The notes beneath the pieces are model-generated. The model was not told the origin of the DNA, ran no database searches, and was given only the letters and a program-made list of their open reading frames with translations. Positions 35,649-43,986 of a stretch of DNA of 64,000 nt are shown here, piece by piece. Position numbers and translations under genes: made by a program. Every line of letters starts with the position of its first letter. Position 1 is the stretch's first letter. The stretch is from Desertibaculum subflavum (GTDB lineage Bacteria > Pseudomonadota > Alphaproteobacteria > Ferrovibrionales > Ferrovibrionaceae): the NCBI GenBank assembly GCA_003576705.1, contig QOZS01000025.1:1-64000 (forward strand), given 5' to 3'.

Positions 35649-37595
35649 TCATCCCGCCATCACCACCCGATACTCCTCGAGCTTCGGGTCGTGCGTCATC
35701 GACCAGTACTCGACCAGGCTGAACGGCGTCACCGAGACCACCCGGCCGTGGCGGTTGCGGTAGTAGGTGGACATGCCGGGATGGGTCCAGATCATCTGCT
35801 CGTGGCGGGCATCGACCTCGGCGACGAAGGCGTCGTGCACCTCCGGCCGCACGTCGACCGCGGCGATGCCGCGCTCGATCATCTGCGCGACCATCGCCGA
35901 GATGTAGCGCGCCTGTGATTCCGCCTGACAGATCGCGCTGCCGCCATGACCGAGCCCGGTCGACGGTCCCTGGGTGATGAACAGGTTGGGGAAGCCCGGC
36001 ACGGCGATGCCGAGATGCGCAGTCGCGTTGTCGTCGCCCCAGACCTGGCGCAGGTTGACGCCGCCGGCGCCGGTCACGTTGAGCCGTGTCGTCATCTGCG
36101 TCATCCGGAAGCCGGTCGAGAGCACAATGATGTCGGCGGGGCGCAACTTGCCGTCTGCCGTCAGGACGCCGTCCGGCGCGATGCGATCGATCGCATCCGT
36201 CACCAGTTCCACGTTCGGCCGGCACAAGGTGGCGTACCAGTCGTTGTCGAGCAGGATGCGCTTGCCGTAGGGCGGATAGGTCGGCACGCATTTCGGAATC
36301 AAGTCGGTCCGGTCGCCCAGCTCGCGCAGGATGTGCTGCGTCATCTCCTCGCGGTGCTTGTCGTTGACCCGGTTGAGCGCGCGCTCCGGATGCGGCCAGC
36401 TCGGATCCTTCCTCAGGAACGGCAGCAGGCCGTCGCCATAACGCCACAGCATCGAGAAGCGGAACCACGCGGCGTAGAACGGCACGTGCTCCAGCAGCCA
36501 TTGCGCGCTGTCGGTCAGCGCGTCGTGATAGCGCGGGATCGGCCGCGCCCATTGGGCGCTGCGCTGATAGACGTCGAGCTGCGCCACCTCGCCCGCGATG
36601 GTCGGCACGATCTGCATCGCCGAGGCGCCGGTGCCGATGACGGCGACGCGCTTGCCGGCGACATCCAGATCCGCCGGCCACTCGGTGGTGTGGAAGATGC
36701 GGCCCCGGAAGCCGGCGGCGCCCTTCAGCTTCGGCACCGACGGCAGGCCGAACTGGCCGATGGCGCTGACCAGGACATTGGCTTCGATGGTCGCCGGGCC
36801 CTTCGGCGTCAGCACGGCGACGACCCACAGCCTGCGCGCCTCGTCCCAGCGCGCCGCCGTCACCTCGGTCTCGAAGCGAATATCCGGCCGCAGGCCGAAC
36901 TCGTCCGCCGCCCGGCGCAGATAGTCCCAGAGCTGGTCGCGCGGCGAGAAATACGATTTCCAGCGATAGCGCGCGCCGAGCGAGAAGGAATAGGCGTGGT
37001 TCGGCGTGTCGACGCCGCAGCCGGGATAGCGGTTGTCGCGCCAGGTGCCGCCGACCTCGGCCGCCTTCTCGACGATGGTGAAGTTGATGCCGAGCCGCTT
37101 CAGCCGGGCGCCCAGGATCAGCCCGCTCGCCCCGGCGCCGACGATCAGCACCCGCATGGCGGCGAGCCGCGCCGGTGAGGGTTGCGTCTCCCACTGCGCG
37201 TCGCGCGGGGCAAGGCCCATCTCCTCCCGCATCATCGGCGCGTAGTCGGGCGCGATGTTCTCCGCCATGCACTGGCGCATCATCTCCAGCATCAGCGCGT
37301 TGCCCGGATCGCGCACCGCCGGCGCCTGGCCGGCCTTGTCGATCAGCAGCTCGACGGCGGCTTCCAGGATCTCGGCCCGAATTTCCGGGGCGAGGCCGGC
37401 ATCCTCGTCGGCGATCAGGCGCACGTCCCGCTGCGGCCGGTAGCGCGCGGACAGCCACTTGTGGTCGCCCGAGAGGTGGAACACCACCATCAACAGCACG
37501 CGGATATCGGCATCGGTGATGGCGTCGCGCAGAACCTCGGGGTCGAGCGCGGGGATCGTCCGCTCGGACGCGTAGGGCAGGGCGGTACTGGACAT
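35649..37595 (-). CDS. Baeyer-Villiger-type flavin monooxygenase
   Basis: 648 residues. An N-terminal helical extension of about 140 residues precedes the FAD Rossmann motif VLIVGAGASGLI (residues 153-158). The Baeyer-Villiger fingerprint FRGRIFHTTEWP is at about 296-307, followed by the NADPH motif VAVIGTGASAMQI. Such enzymes insert oxygen next to ketones or oxidise N or S atoms. Long N-terminal extensions occur in one BVMO subgroup. No pathway neighbour indicates a substrate. Confidence 0.9.
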   Translation of the reverse strand: MSSTALPYASERTIPALDPEVLRDAITDADIRVLLMVVFHLSGDHKWLSARYRPQRDVRLIADEDAGLAPEIRAEILEAAVELLIDKAGQAPAVRDPGNALMLEMMRQCMAENIAPDYAPMMREEMGLAPRDAQWETQPSPARLAAMRVLIVGAGASGLILGARLKRLGINFTIVEKAAEVGGTWRDNRYPGCGVDTPNHAYSFSLGARYRWKSYFSPRDQLWDYLRRAADEFGLRPDIRFETEVTAARWDEARRLWVVAVLTPKGPATIEANVLVSAIGQFGLPSVPKLKGAAGFRGRIFHTTEWPADLDVAGKRVAVIGTGASAMQIVPTIAGEVAQLDVYQRSAQWARPIPRYHDALTDSAQWLLEHVPFYAAWFRFSMLWRYGDGLLPFLRKDPSWPHPERALNRVNDKHREEMTQHILRELGDRTDLIPKCVPTYPPYGKRILLDNDWYATLCRPNVELVTDAIDRIAPDGVLTADGKLRPADIIVLSTGFRMTQMTTRLNVTGAGGVNLRQVWGDDNATAHLGIAVPGFPNLFITQGPSTGLGHGGSAICQAESQARYISAMVAQMIERGIAAVDVRPEVHDAFVAEVDARHEQMIWTHPGMSTYYRNRHGRVVSVTPFSLVEYWSMTHDPKLEEYRVVMAG

Positions 37596-37686
37596 TTCCT
37601 CGGGACTCTTGTCGTTGCGCCACCAACCGGGCGGCTATGCGCGATGAGAAAGCCGGCCGACCGCGCTGTCAAACCCTGACGGACGT

Positions 37687-38616
37687 CTACCGCCCGAAAT
37701 CCCGCGGGCTGCGCCAGAAGGCGTGGATATGGTTGGCCCGGGCCTGGCTGTTGTCATGCTCGATCAGCAGCGCCGGGCCCTGGATGCGGTAATAGTGGTC
37801 CTGCCCCGCTTCCGCGCCGCCGGCCCAGGCGAAATGCGTCTCGCCGAGGCTCGCCTCGATCGCGGCCACCTCGCGCGCCGCGATGTCGGCGCGCCAGCTC
37901 TCGACATAGGCGGCGATCAGCCGGCGCAACAGGCCGCGCTGCGGCTCGGTCATCGCCGCGGCCGGCAGGCCGATCGGCGGCTCGATCCGGCGCTGGCCGA
38001 TCATGAAGCCGCCGGGCACCCGCGTTCCTGTCACTGCCCGGCCACGCTGCGCCCCGTCGAGGCTCTTGAGCAATTCGCGCGCCAGCTGCTGTTCCGGCCC
38101 CATCAGCGTGTTGTCCGGCATCACCGAGGGATTGGCGCCGGTGAAGGCCGGCGTGGTCGAGACCACTTCGCTTCCCCTCAACGTGACGTTGAGCGAGAGG
38201 TGATGGCCTTCGAGGCGCCAGCCCCAGCCCGCCGCGTCGCCCGGCGTGCCGAACACGGCGAACCAGTAGCGCTCCGGGTCGCGGAACGAGGCGCCCTCGG
38301 TCCGCGCCAGCACGCTCTCACGGGCAATGATGGCGCGCGCCTTGGCGAGGCCCGTCTCGCTCAGCACCGCGCCGGCCATGGCGAAGCCGCGCTCGCGCTG
38401 CTCGGGGCCCATCTCCTTCAGGCTGATGCCGGCCCGGTCGCGCGGCACCCAGTACCAGTCCTGCCGGTTGCGCGCCTCGAAGGGCTGCACGGCCTTCGCA
38501 CGTTGCTCGGGTGAGAGGCCATCCAGGAAAGCCTGTGCGGTCGCCATCGGATCGGCCAGCGCCGGGCCGGCGCCCAGCAGCAGGATCATTCCACAGAGCA
38601 GCAATCGCGCGACCAT
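37687..38616 (-). CDS. DUF3500 family secreted protein
   Basis: 309 residues with signal peptide (ARLLLCGMILLLGAGPALA). The mature part matches DUF3500 style: LSPEQRAKAVQPFEARNRQDWYWVP, LRGSEVVSTTPAFTGANPSVMP and a C-terminal HYYRIQGPALLIEHDNSQARANHIHAFWRSP rich in His/Asn. Family function is unestablished. Two adjacent ATGs (38619 and 38616) follow GGAGGCGG; the second has better spacing. Encoded just after the aroQ-like gene but in a separate frame and gap of 72 bases. Confidence 0.75.
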   Translation of the reverse strand: MVARLLLCGMILLLGAGPALADPMATAQAFLDGLSPEQRAKAVQPFEARNRQDWYWVPRDRAGISLKEMGPEQRERGFAMAGAVLSETGLAKARAIIARESVLARTEGASFRDPERYWFAVFGTPGDAAGWGWRLEGHHLSLNVTLRGSEVVSTTPAFTGANPSVMPDNTLMGPEQQLARELLKSLDGAQRGRAVTGTRVPGGFMIGQRRIEPPIGLPAAAMTEPQRGLLRRLIAAYVESWRADIAAREVAAIEASLGETHFAWAGGAEAGQDHYYRIQGPALLIEHDNSQARANHIHAFWRSPRDFGR

Positions 38617-38688
38617 CATCCGCCTCCGGTCCGGCGGCCAAAACTGCGGCAGGCCGGACCGGTCGCGCAACCGGCCTCGCCGGTCGGG

Positions 38689-39138
38689 CTATGACTTCCG
38701 CGTGATCAAGCCGAGCAGGGCGCGCACGGCAACGCCGTAGCCCTGCGGCCCGAGGCCGGCGATCACCGCCGTCGCGATCCTGGAGACCAGCGAGTTGTGA
38801 TAGATCGCCTCGCGCCGGTGGATATTGGAGATGTGCAGCTCGATGATCGGTCCGGGGAACATCTTCAGCGCGTCGAGCACGGCGATCGAGGTGAAGGTGA
38901 GGGCGGCCGGGTTGATGACGATGCCGGCGGCACCTCCCTCGATCGCCTCGTGGATCCAGTCGACGATCTGGCCCTCGTAATTCGACTGGTGGAAGCGGAG
39001 CGGGCGCGCGCCCGCCGCCGCGCGACACATCGCCTCCACCTCGGCGAGCGTGGTGTGGCCGTAGATCTCGGGCTCGCGCTTGCCGAGCCGGTTCAGGTTC
39101 GGTCCGTTCAGCACGAAAATCGGCGTTTCGGCGGTCAA
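38689..39138 (-). CDS. Type II 3-dehydroquinate dehydratase-like protein with altered active site
   Basis: 149 residues with the AroQ fold: [20 protein letters not shown] (Arg21, Tyr26), [28 protein letters not shown] (Asn76) and [19 protein letters not shown] (Glu100, His102, Arg109). Two positions differ from characterised AroQ enzymes: the His in the usual YTHTS motif is Phe82, and the Arg in the usual EPFRHHS motif is Tyr113. It lies in a quinate/shikimate locus 23 bases after the TRAP large permease, so a dehydratase or related role there is likely, perhaps on a changed substrate. Confidence 0.8.
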   Translation of the reverse strand: MTAETPIFVLNGPNLNRLGKREPEIYGHTTLAEVEAMCRAAAGARPLRFHQSNYEGQIVDWIHEAIEGGAAGIVINPAALTFTSIAVLDALKMFPGPIIELHISNIHRREAIYHNSLVSRIATAVIAGLGPQGYGVAVRALLGLITRKS

Positions 39139-39161
39139 GTCGGCCTCCTCGGTGTGTTCGC

Positions 39162-40463
39162 TCAGCCCTGGTAGCCGAGCTGGCGCGGCAGCCAGAGCAC
39201 GATCTCCGGCACGAAGGTGATGACGGCCAGCGCCGCCACCATGGCGAACAGGAAGGGCAGCACCTCGCGCACGATGTCGCGGATCGGCACTGCGGCGATC
39301 CGCGTCATCACGAAAAGCAGCAGCCCGTAGGGCGGCGTGATCAGGCCCAGCATGATGTTGACCACGACCATCACGCCGAAATGCACGAGGTCGATGCCGA
39401 GCGCCTTGGCCGTCGGGATCAGCACCGGCACGACGACCAGCAGGATGGTGGTGCCTTCCAGCAGGCAGCCGAGCACCAGCAGCAGCAGGTTGACCAGGAT
39501 CAGGAAGCCGATGACCGAGAGGTCGAGCCCGGTCAGCCAGGTCTTGATCGCCTCCGGGATGTTCTCGACCGTCACCACATAGTTGAACACCAGCGCGCCG
39601 GCGATCAGCATGCCGACCGAGGCCGCGGTGCGCGCGCTGTCCAGCATCGAGCGGTAGAAGTCGCGGAACGAGACGCTGCGGTAGAGCAGGGCGGAGATGG
39701 CGAGCGCATAGGCCGCGGCGACCGCCGCAGCCTCGGTCGGCGTGGTGGCGCCGCTATAGATGCCGCCGAGCAGCACCACCGGCATCATCAGGGTGGGGAA
39801 GGCGGCAAAGGTGACGCGCGGCAGGTCGCGGAGCGGCGTCGGCGGCTCGACCGGAAAGTTGCCGCGCCGGGCGCCGATGGCGACGATCGCCATCTGGGCG
39901 CCGGCCATCAGCAGTCCCGGCAGCACGCCGCCGAGGAACAGGTAGCCGATCGAGGCATCGGAGACCAAGGCGTAGAGGATCATCGGGATCGAGGGCGGGA
40001 TGATCGGCCCGATCACCGCCGTCGCGGCGGTGAGCGCAGCGGCATAGGCCGGCCGGTACTTGCCGCCCGCCGTCATCATGTTCTGCATCATCTTGCCGGT
40101 GCCGGCCGCATCGGCGATGGCGGAACCCGACATGCCGGCGAAGATGATGCTCTGCAGCACGTTGACCTGGGCGAGGCCGCCGCGGAACCGGCCGACCAGG
40201 GCGTCGCAGAAGCGCAGCAGCCGCTCGGTCATCGAGCCGATATTCATCAGCTCCGCCGCCAGGATGAACAGCGGCACGGCCAGGATGATGTAGTTCGACA
40301 TCATGCCGTTGAGCAGCTGTTCGGCGGCCGTGCCCATGTCGAGCCCGGCGAGCAGCAGGTACACGATCGAGCCGGCGATCATGGCGTGGCCGATCGGCAG
40401 GCCGAGCAGGGCCAGCGCCGTCATCGCCACGATGGCGATCGAGAACGGGCTGGCGAAGGTCAT
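39162..40463 (-). CDS. dctM: TRAP transporter large permease (DctM)
   Basis: 433 residues with about twelve membrane segments. Seen: [46 protein letters not shown] and [18 protein letters not shown], all DctM hallmarks. It forms the sodium-driven channel with DctQ and the periplasmic DctP. The start ATG overlaps the DctQ stop (ATGA). Genomic context points to quinate, shikimate or a related cyclic hydroxy acid as ligand; this is inferred. Confidence 0.93.
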   Translation of the reverse strand: MTFASPFSIAIVAMTALALLGLPIGHAMIAGSIVYLLLAGLDMGTAAEQLLNGMMSNYIILAVPLFILAAELMNIGSMTERLLRFCDALVGRFRGGLAQVNVLQSIIFAGMSGSAIADAAGTGKMMQNMMTAGGKYRPAYAAALTAATAVIGPIIPPSIPMILYALVSDASIGYLFLGGVLPGLLMAGAQMAIVAIGARRGNFPVEPPTPLRDLPRVTFAAFPTLMMPVVLLGGIYSGATTPTEAAAVAAAYALAISALLYRSVSFRDFYRSMLDSARTAASVGMLIAGALVFNYVVTVENIPEAIKTWLTGLDLSVIGFLILVNLLLLVLGCLLEGTTILLVVVPVLIPTAKALGIDLVHFGVMVVVNIMLGLITPPYGLLLFVMTRIAAVPIRDIVREVLPFLFAMVAALAVITFVPEIVLWLPRQLGYQG

Positions 40464-40978
40464 ATGCCCGAGGCCGGCTTGGCGGGATCGGCACGGTCCG
40501 GCGAGCCGCCGCGCAGCGCCCGCGCGCAGAGCCAGAGATGGCGCACCAGGACGGCCACGACGAAGACGATGTAGATCGCGTAGAGCCAGTCCATGCGGAT
40601 CTTCAGATAGGCCGTCTTCTCCACCTTCATGAAGGCGACGTAGTCGGCGGCGGCGGGCAGCGAGAGGCCGTAGAGCAGGATCAGCGCCAGGGAAGAGGCG
40701 AGCAGCATCGCCCGTCGCGCCCGCGGCCCCGCCTGGCCCAGCACGATGTCGAACCGGATCTCCTCGTCCTCGCGCAGCACGAAGGCGGCACCCCACAGGA
40801 CCAGCCAGATCCACAGGATGCTGCTCAGCTCGTTGGTCCAGCCGATCGGCAGGTTGAGCAGGTAGCGGAACACGATCTGCAGGATGAAGGCGCCGAACAT
40901 CACCGCCAGCATGGCGGCCAGCACGTTCTCGGCGCGCCGGTGGAGAAAGCCGCCCAGGCCGATCAGTCTCGGATGCAC
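40460..40978 (-). CDS. dctQ: TRAP transporter small permease (DctQ)
   Basis: 172 residues, four membrane segments. Typical features: MLAVMFGAFILQIVFRYLLN and the WTNELSSILWIWLVLWGAAFVLREDEEIRFD motif region. It pairs with the large permease, with which it overlaps by four bases, and follows the DctP gene by 66 bases. Confidence 0.92.
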   Translation of the reverse strand: MHPRLIGLGGFLHRRAENVLAAMLAVMFGAFILQIVFRYLLNLPIGWTNELSSILWIWLVLWGAAFVLREDEEIRFDIVLGQAGPRARRAMLLASSLALILLYGLSLPAAADYVAFMKVEKTAYLKIRMDWLYAIYIVFVVAVLVRHLWLCARALRGGSPDRADPAKPASGI

Positions 40979-41044
40979 GCGCGCCCCCGGCGGCTCGCAG
41001 GAAACGGGACGGGAGCCGCGCCGACCGCGGCTCCCACCACGGGA

Positions 41045-42046
41045 CTAGAGTGCGTTGATCTTGTCGACCATGCCCTTCGGCCAATCCTTGGCCAGGTCGG
41101 AAGCGAGATATTTCTGCTGGGCATGCTTGCGGAACGCCGCCTGGTCCGGCTCGTAGATCTTGAGCCCCTTGCCCTTGAACAGGTCGACCAGCTCCTTCTC
41201 GCGCGCGAGATGCTTCTTGGTCGAGAAGTCGATCGCCGCATCGGCCGCCGCCTGGAAGCGCTTCTGGCCGTCGGCCGGCATGCCCTTCCAGACCTTGCTC
41301 GACACCGTCAGCAGGTCGAAGCCGACCAGGTGCGAGGTCAGCACGATCTGCGACATCACCTCGTAGAACTTCATGTTCTCGACGTTCGGCAGCGGGTTGT
41401 CCTGGCCGTCGATGGCGCCGGTCTGCAGGCCGGTATAGACCTCGGCATAGGCCATCGCCGTCGGATTGGCGCCGAGCGATTCACCCAGGAACTGCCAGGC
41501 TTCGCCCGGCGGCATGCGCAGCTTGATGCCGGCCATGTCGGCCGGTGTGTTGATCTTCTTGGTCGGCTTCAGGCCGAGCTGGCGCGAGCCGAAATAGGTC
41601 GGTCCCAGGATGTGGATGCCGAGCTTCTCGTCCGCCATCTTCTTCATCTCGGCGCCGGCATTGCTGGCAAAGAACTTGGCCAGGTGGTTGGCGTCGCGGA
41701 ACAGATAGGCGGCGGTCAGGATCGACCAGGCCGGGATCTGCTTGGAGATGTCCTGCGCCGAGATGTTGCCCATTTCGAGATTGCCGCGCTGGATGGCGAC
41801 CAGCTCGGTGCCCTGCTTGAACAGGTTGCCACCGTAATAGCCCTCGAAGGCGAAGTCGTTGGCGATGGACGCCGCGAACTGCTTCATCATCTCGGCGCGG
41901 ATGTCCTGCTCGGAGAACACCGCGGAGAAGCGGAGCTTCGGCTTGCTCTGCGCCAGTGCCGGAAAGTCCAGGGCAGGGAAGGTCAGGGCAGCGGCGGCGA
42001 TGCCGGTGCCGGCGAGAAAGCGGCGGCGCGTGGTCTGTGCGGTCAT
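41045..42046 (-). CDS. dctP: TRAP transporter DctP-type substrate-binding protein
   Basis: 333 residues with a Tat-like signal (TRRRFLAGTGIAAAALTFPA) followed by the DctP domain: LRFSAVFSEQDIRAEMMKQFA, FASNAGAEMKKMADEKLGIHILG, and KLRMPPGEAWQFLGESLGANPTAM, where the Arg of the RMP motif normally binds the ligand carboxylate. GGGAGG before the ATG at 42046 fixes the start. Likely binds quinate, shikimate or related compound in this locus (inference). Confidence 0.92.
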   Translation of the reverse strand: MTAQTTRRRFLAGTGIAAAALTFPALDFPALAQSKPKLRFSAVFSEQDIRAEMMKQFAASIANDFAFEGYYGGNLFKQGTELVAIQRGNLEMGNISAQDISKQIPAWSILTAAYLFRDANHLAKFFASNAGAEMKKMADEKLGIHILGPTYFGSRQLGLKPTKKINTPADMAGIKLRMPPGEAWQFLGESLGANPTAMAYAEVYTGLQTGAIDGQDNPLPNVENMKFYEVMSQIVLTSHLVGFDLLTVSSKVWKGMPADGQKRFQAAADAAIDFSTKKHLAREKELVDLFKGKGLKIYEPDQAAFRKHAQQKYLASDLAKDWPKGMVDKINAL

Positions 42047-42112
42047 GTTTCCTCCCATTTGATCCGCTGGGTTGAGGTCCGGTGGTCTACGCTCGGTTCC
42101 TCCGATGGCGGC

Positions 42113-43018
42113 TCACGCCGCCTCGAAATGGCCGGCCATCGACGCCATGGTCGATTTCCGCCCGGTGAACAGCTCGAAAGCCCGCACGGCCTGGCCGATC
42201 GCCATGCCGGTGCCGGCGAGCGTGCGGCAGCCGAGCGCATGGGCGGCGCGCAACAGCGCGGTCTCGGCGGGGAAGTAGATGATCTCCGCGACCCAGAGCT
42301 CGCGGCGCAGGTGTCCGTCGGGGAAGGGGGTGCCGGGATACTTGGCCATGCCGACCGGCGTCGTGTTCACTACCCCGTCGGCCGCCGCAAGCGCCCCGGC
42401 CGCGTCCTCGACCACCCGCACCCGGTCGCCCCAGTTTCGCCGCATGCGGTCCGCCAAGGCATGCGCACGATCGGGCGCGCTGTCGAACAGGCCGAGCGCG
42501 CCGGTGCCGAGCTGCATCAGCGCATGCGCCACCGCGGCGCCGGCGCCGCCGGCGCCGAACTGCACGACCATGCCGCGCGGGACATCGCCGAGCCCGGCCT
42601 TGAAGCCCTCGGCGAAGCCCCAGCTGTCGGTGTTGTGCCCGGTGGTGCGCCCCTCGGCATAGACCACCGTGTTCACCGCGCCGATCGCCGCCGCCTCCGG
42701 CGCCAGCTCGTCCAGGCAGGCCAGGATCGCCTGCTTGAAGGGATGCGTGACGTTGAAGCCCTGGAAGCCGAGCGCGCGGCCGGCCGCCAGGATGCCGGGC
42801 AGGGCCGCATCCGGCAGGCCCAGCACATCGAAATCCACCAGCACATAGGCGCAGCCGAGACCCAGCCGGGCCGCCTCGCGCTCGTGCATCGCCGGGGTCC
42901 GCGACAGCTGGATGCCGCGGCCGATCAGGCCGACCAGGACCGAGCGGCCGCCCGCGCGCGCCGCCGCCGGATGCGCCGCCACCACCCGGCGCAGCTGGTC
43001 GAGACAGGCTTCATCCAC
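42113..43018 (-). CDS. qsuD: Quinate/shikimate dehydrogenase, QsuD-type
   Basis: 301 residues from a GTG start. It resembles corynebacterial QsuD more than biosynthetic AroE: SVLVGLIGRGIQLSRTPAMHE, FNVTHPFKQAILACLDEL with the catalytic Lys, TGHNTDSWGF with Asp, and QFGAGGAGAAVAHAL. Catalyses NAD-linked oxidation of shikimate or quinate to the 3-dehydro compound. First gene of the operon qsuD-dctP-dctQ-dctM-aroQ-like. The N-terminal 27 residues before SVLVGL are less certain, so a later start is possible. Confidence 0.87.
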   Translation of the reverse strand: MDEACLDQLRRVVAAHPAAARAGGRSVLVGLIGRGIQLSRTPAMHEREAARLGLGCAYVLVDFDVLGLPDAALPGILAAGRALGFQGFNVTHPFKQAILACLDELAPEAAAIGAVNTVVYAEGRTTGHNTDSWGFAEGFKAGLGDVPRGMVVQFGAGGAGAAVAHALMQLGTGALGLFDSAPDRAHALADRMRRNWGDRVRVVEDAAGALAAADGVVNTTPVGMAKYPGTPFPDGHLRRELWVAEIIYFPAETALLRAAHALGCRTLAGTGMAIGQAVRAFELFTGRKSTMASMAGHFEAA

Positions 43019-43048
43019 GTCGGCGCTTCCCCGGAGCGTTACGCTGCC

Positions 43049-43077
43049 ACAATGTACGAAACAGTTCGTTTAGTCAA
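43049..43077 (-). promoter_or_regulatory. Predicted promoter of the qsuD-dctPQM-aroQ operon
   Basis: On the minus strand TTGACT (43072-43077) and CATTGT (43049-43054) are 17 bases apart, giving a fair sigma-70-like promoter. The spacer holds the 20-bp putative TetR operator. Start of the qsuD gene follows about 31 bases later. Confidence 0.5.
43053..43072. promoter_or_regulatory. Putative TetR operator, site 1
   Basis: A 20-base stretch beginning TGTACGAA and ending TTCGTTTA contains the inverted repeat ACGAA-N4-TTCGT. It matches site 2 at 43919-43938 at 15 of 20 bases (shared pattern TGTACGAAnnnGTnCGTTnA). It sits between the -35 and -10 of the qsuD promoter and upstream of the tetR gene, where a repressor would block transcription. 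Confidence 0.55.
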
Positions 43078-43204
43078 TTTCTGGCCGGCATTGCACCGAA
43101 GGCGGGGCGTACGGTTTGCAATGCACGGTCGCCGCGGCATGATGCGCCGAGCCGCGAGAACGCTCACCTGAACGCGCCGGACGGGCCTGCGAGAAGTCGA
43201 CACG

Positions 43205-43870
43205 ATGGACAAAGCGCCCAGCGCCGGACGCCAGCGAGCCGGGACCCGGATACGGAGCCCGGAAGCGACCCGGCAGGACATCATTGACGTCGCCACCCGC
43301 GAGTTCGCGCGCAACGGCCTGTCGGGTGCGCGGGTCGACGAGATCGCCGAGAAGACCGGCTCCAGCAAGCGAATGATCTACTACTACTTCGGCGACAAGG
43401 AGGGGCTCTACCTCGCCGTGCTGGAGGAGGCCTATCGCCGCGTGCGCAGGACGGAGACGGAGCTCGACCTCGAGCATCTGCCGCCGGTCGAGGCGCTGCG
43501 CAGGCTGGTCGAGTTCACCTTCGACCACCACCACTCGCACGAGGCCTTCATCCGCCTGGTGATGATCGAGAACATCCATCACGGCGACTATCTGGCCCGA
43601 TCCCGCACCATTCAGGACCTCAATGTCTCGGTGATCGGCGAGCTCGATCGCATCTACCAGCGCGGCTTGCAGGCGGGGGTGTTCCGCAAAGGGCTGGCGG
43701 CCATCGACCTCCACTGGCAGATCAGCGCGCTCTGCTTCTTCAACGTCTCCAACCGCGCGACATTCTCCCGCATATTCCGCGTCGACCTCACCTCGAAGAA
43801 GGCGCTCACGCGCCTGCGCGCGCAGGTGGTGGAGATGATTCTCCGCAACGTCCTGAAATCCCCCGTCTGA
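43205..43870 (+). CDS. TetR/AcrR-family transcriptional regulator of the quinate/shikimate locus
   Basis: 221 residues. N-terminal helix-turn-helix region: SPEATRQDIIDVATREFARNGLSGARVDEIAEKTGSSKRMIYYYFGDKEGLY, with the TetR consensus YYFGDKEGL. The rest is a helical ligand-binding domain. It lies between the divergent qsuD operon and the dehydratase gene, with a matching 20-bp motif at both promoters, so it very likely represses both and responds to a pathway metabolite (inference). Confidence 0.9.
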   Translation: MDKAPSAGRQRAGTRIRSPEATRQDIIDVATREFARNGLSGARVDEIAEKTGSSKRMIYYYFGDKEGLYLAVLEEAYRRVRRTETELDLEHLPPVEALRRLVEFTFDHHHSHEAFIRLVMIENIHHGDYLARSRTIQDLNVSVIGELDRIYQRGLQAGVFRKGLAAIDLHWQISALCFFNVSNRATFSRIFRVDLTSKKALTRLRAQVVEMILRNVLKSPV

Positions 43871-43889
43871 TCGCGGCACGGCTGCGCGT

Positions 43890-43938
43890 TTGACACCCGG
43901 GCTCCTGCGATCCTAGTTTGTACGAACTCGTACGTTCA
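43890..43938 (+). promoter_or_regulatory. Predicted promoter and TetR operator site 2 upstream of the 3-dehydroshikimate dehydratase
   Basis: TTGACA at 43890-43895 is followed 18 bases later by TAGTTT (43914-43919). The operator-like sequence at 43919-43938 contains the perfect inverted repeat GTACGA-AC-TCGTAC (43920-43933) and overlaps the expected transcription start. It matches site 1 at 15 of 20 positions. The gene starts at 43987. Confidence 0.6.
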
Positions 43939-43986
43939 TGCCTGGGCCGGGTATCGCCGCCCCGGGAGCACGGAGAGCCGCCGCCC

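Noticed and set aside
35635..37626. Second long minus-strand frame in the monooxygenase region
   Set aside because: It is a shifted frame of the same strand and lacks the FAD and fingerprint motifs, which are found in the other frame.
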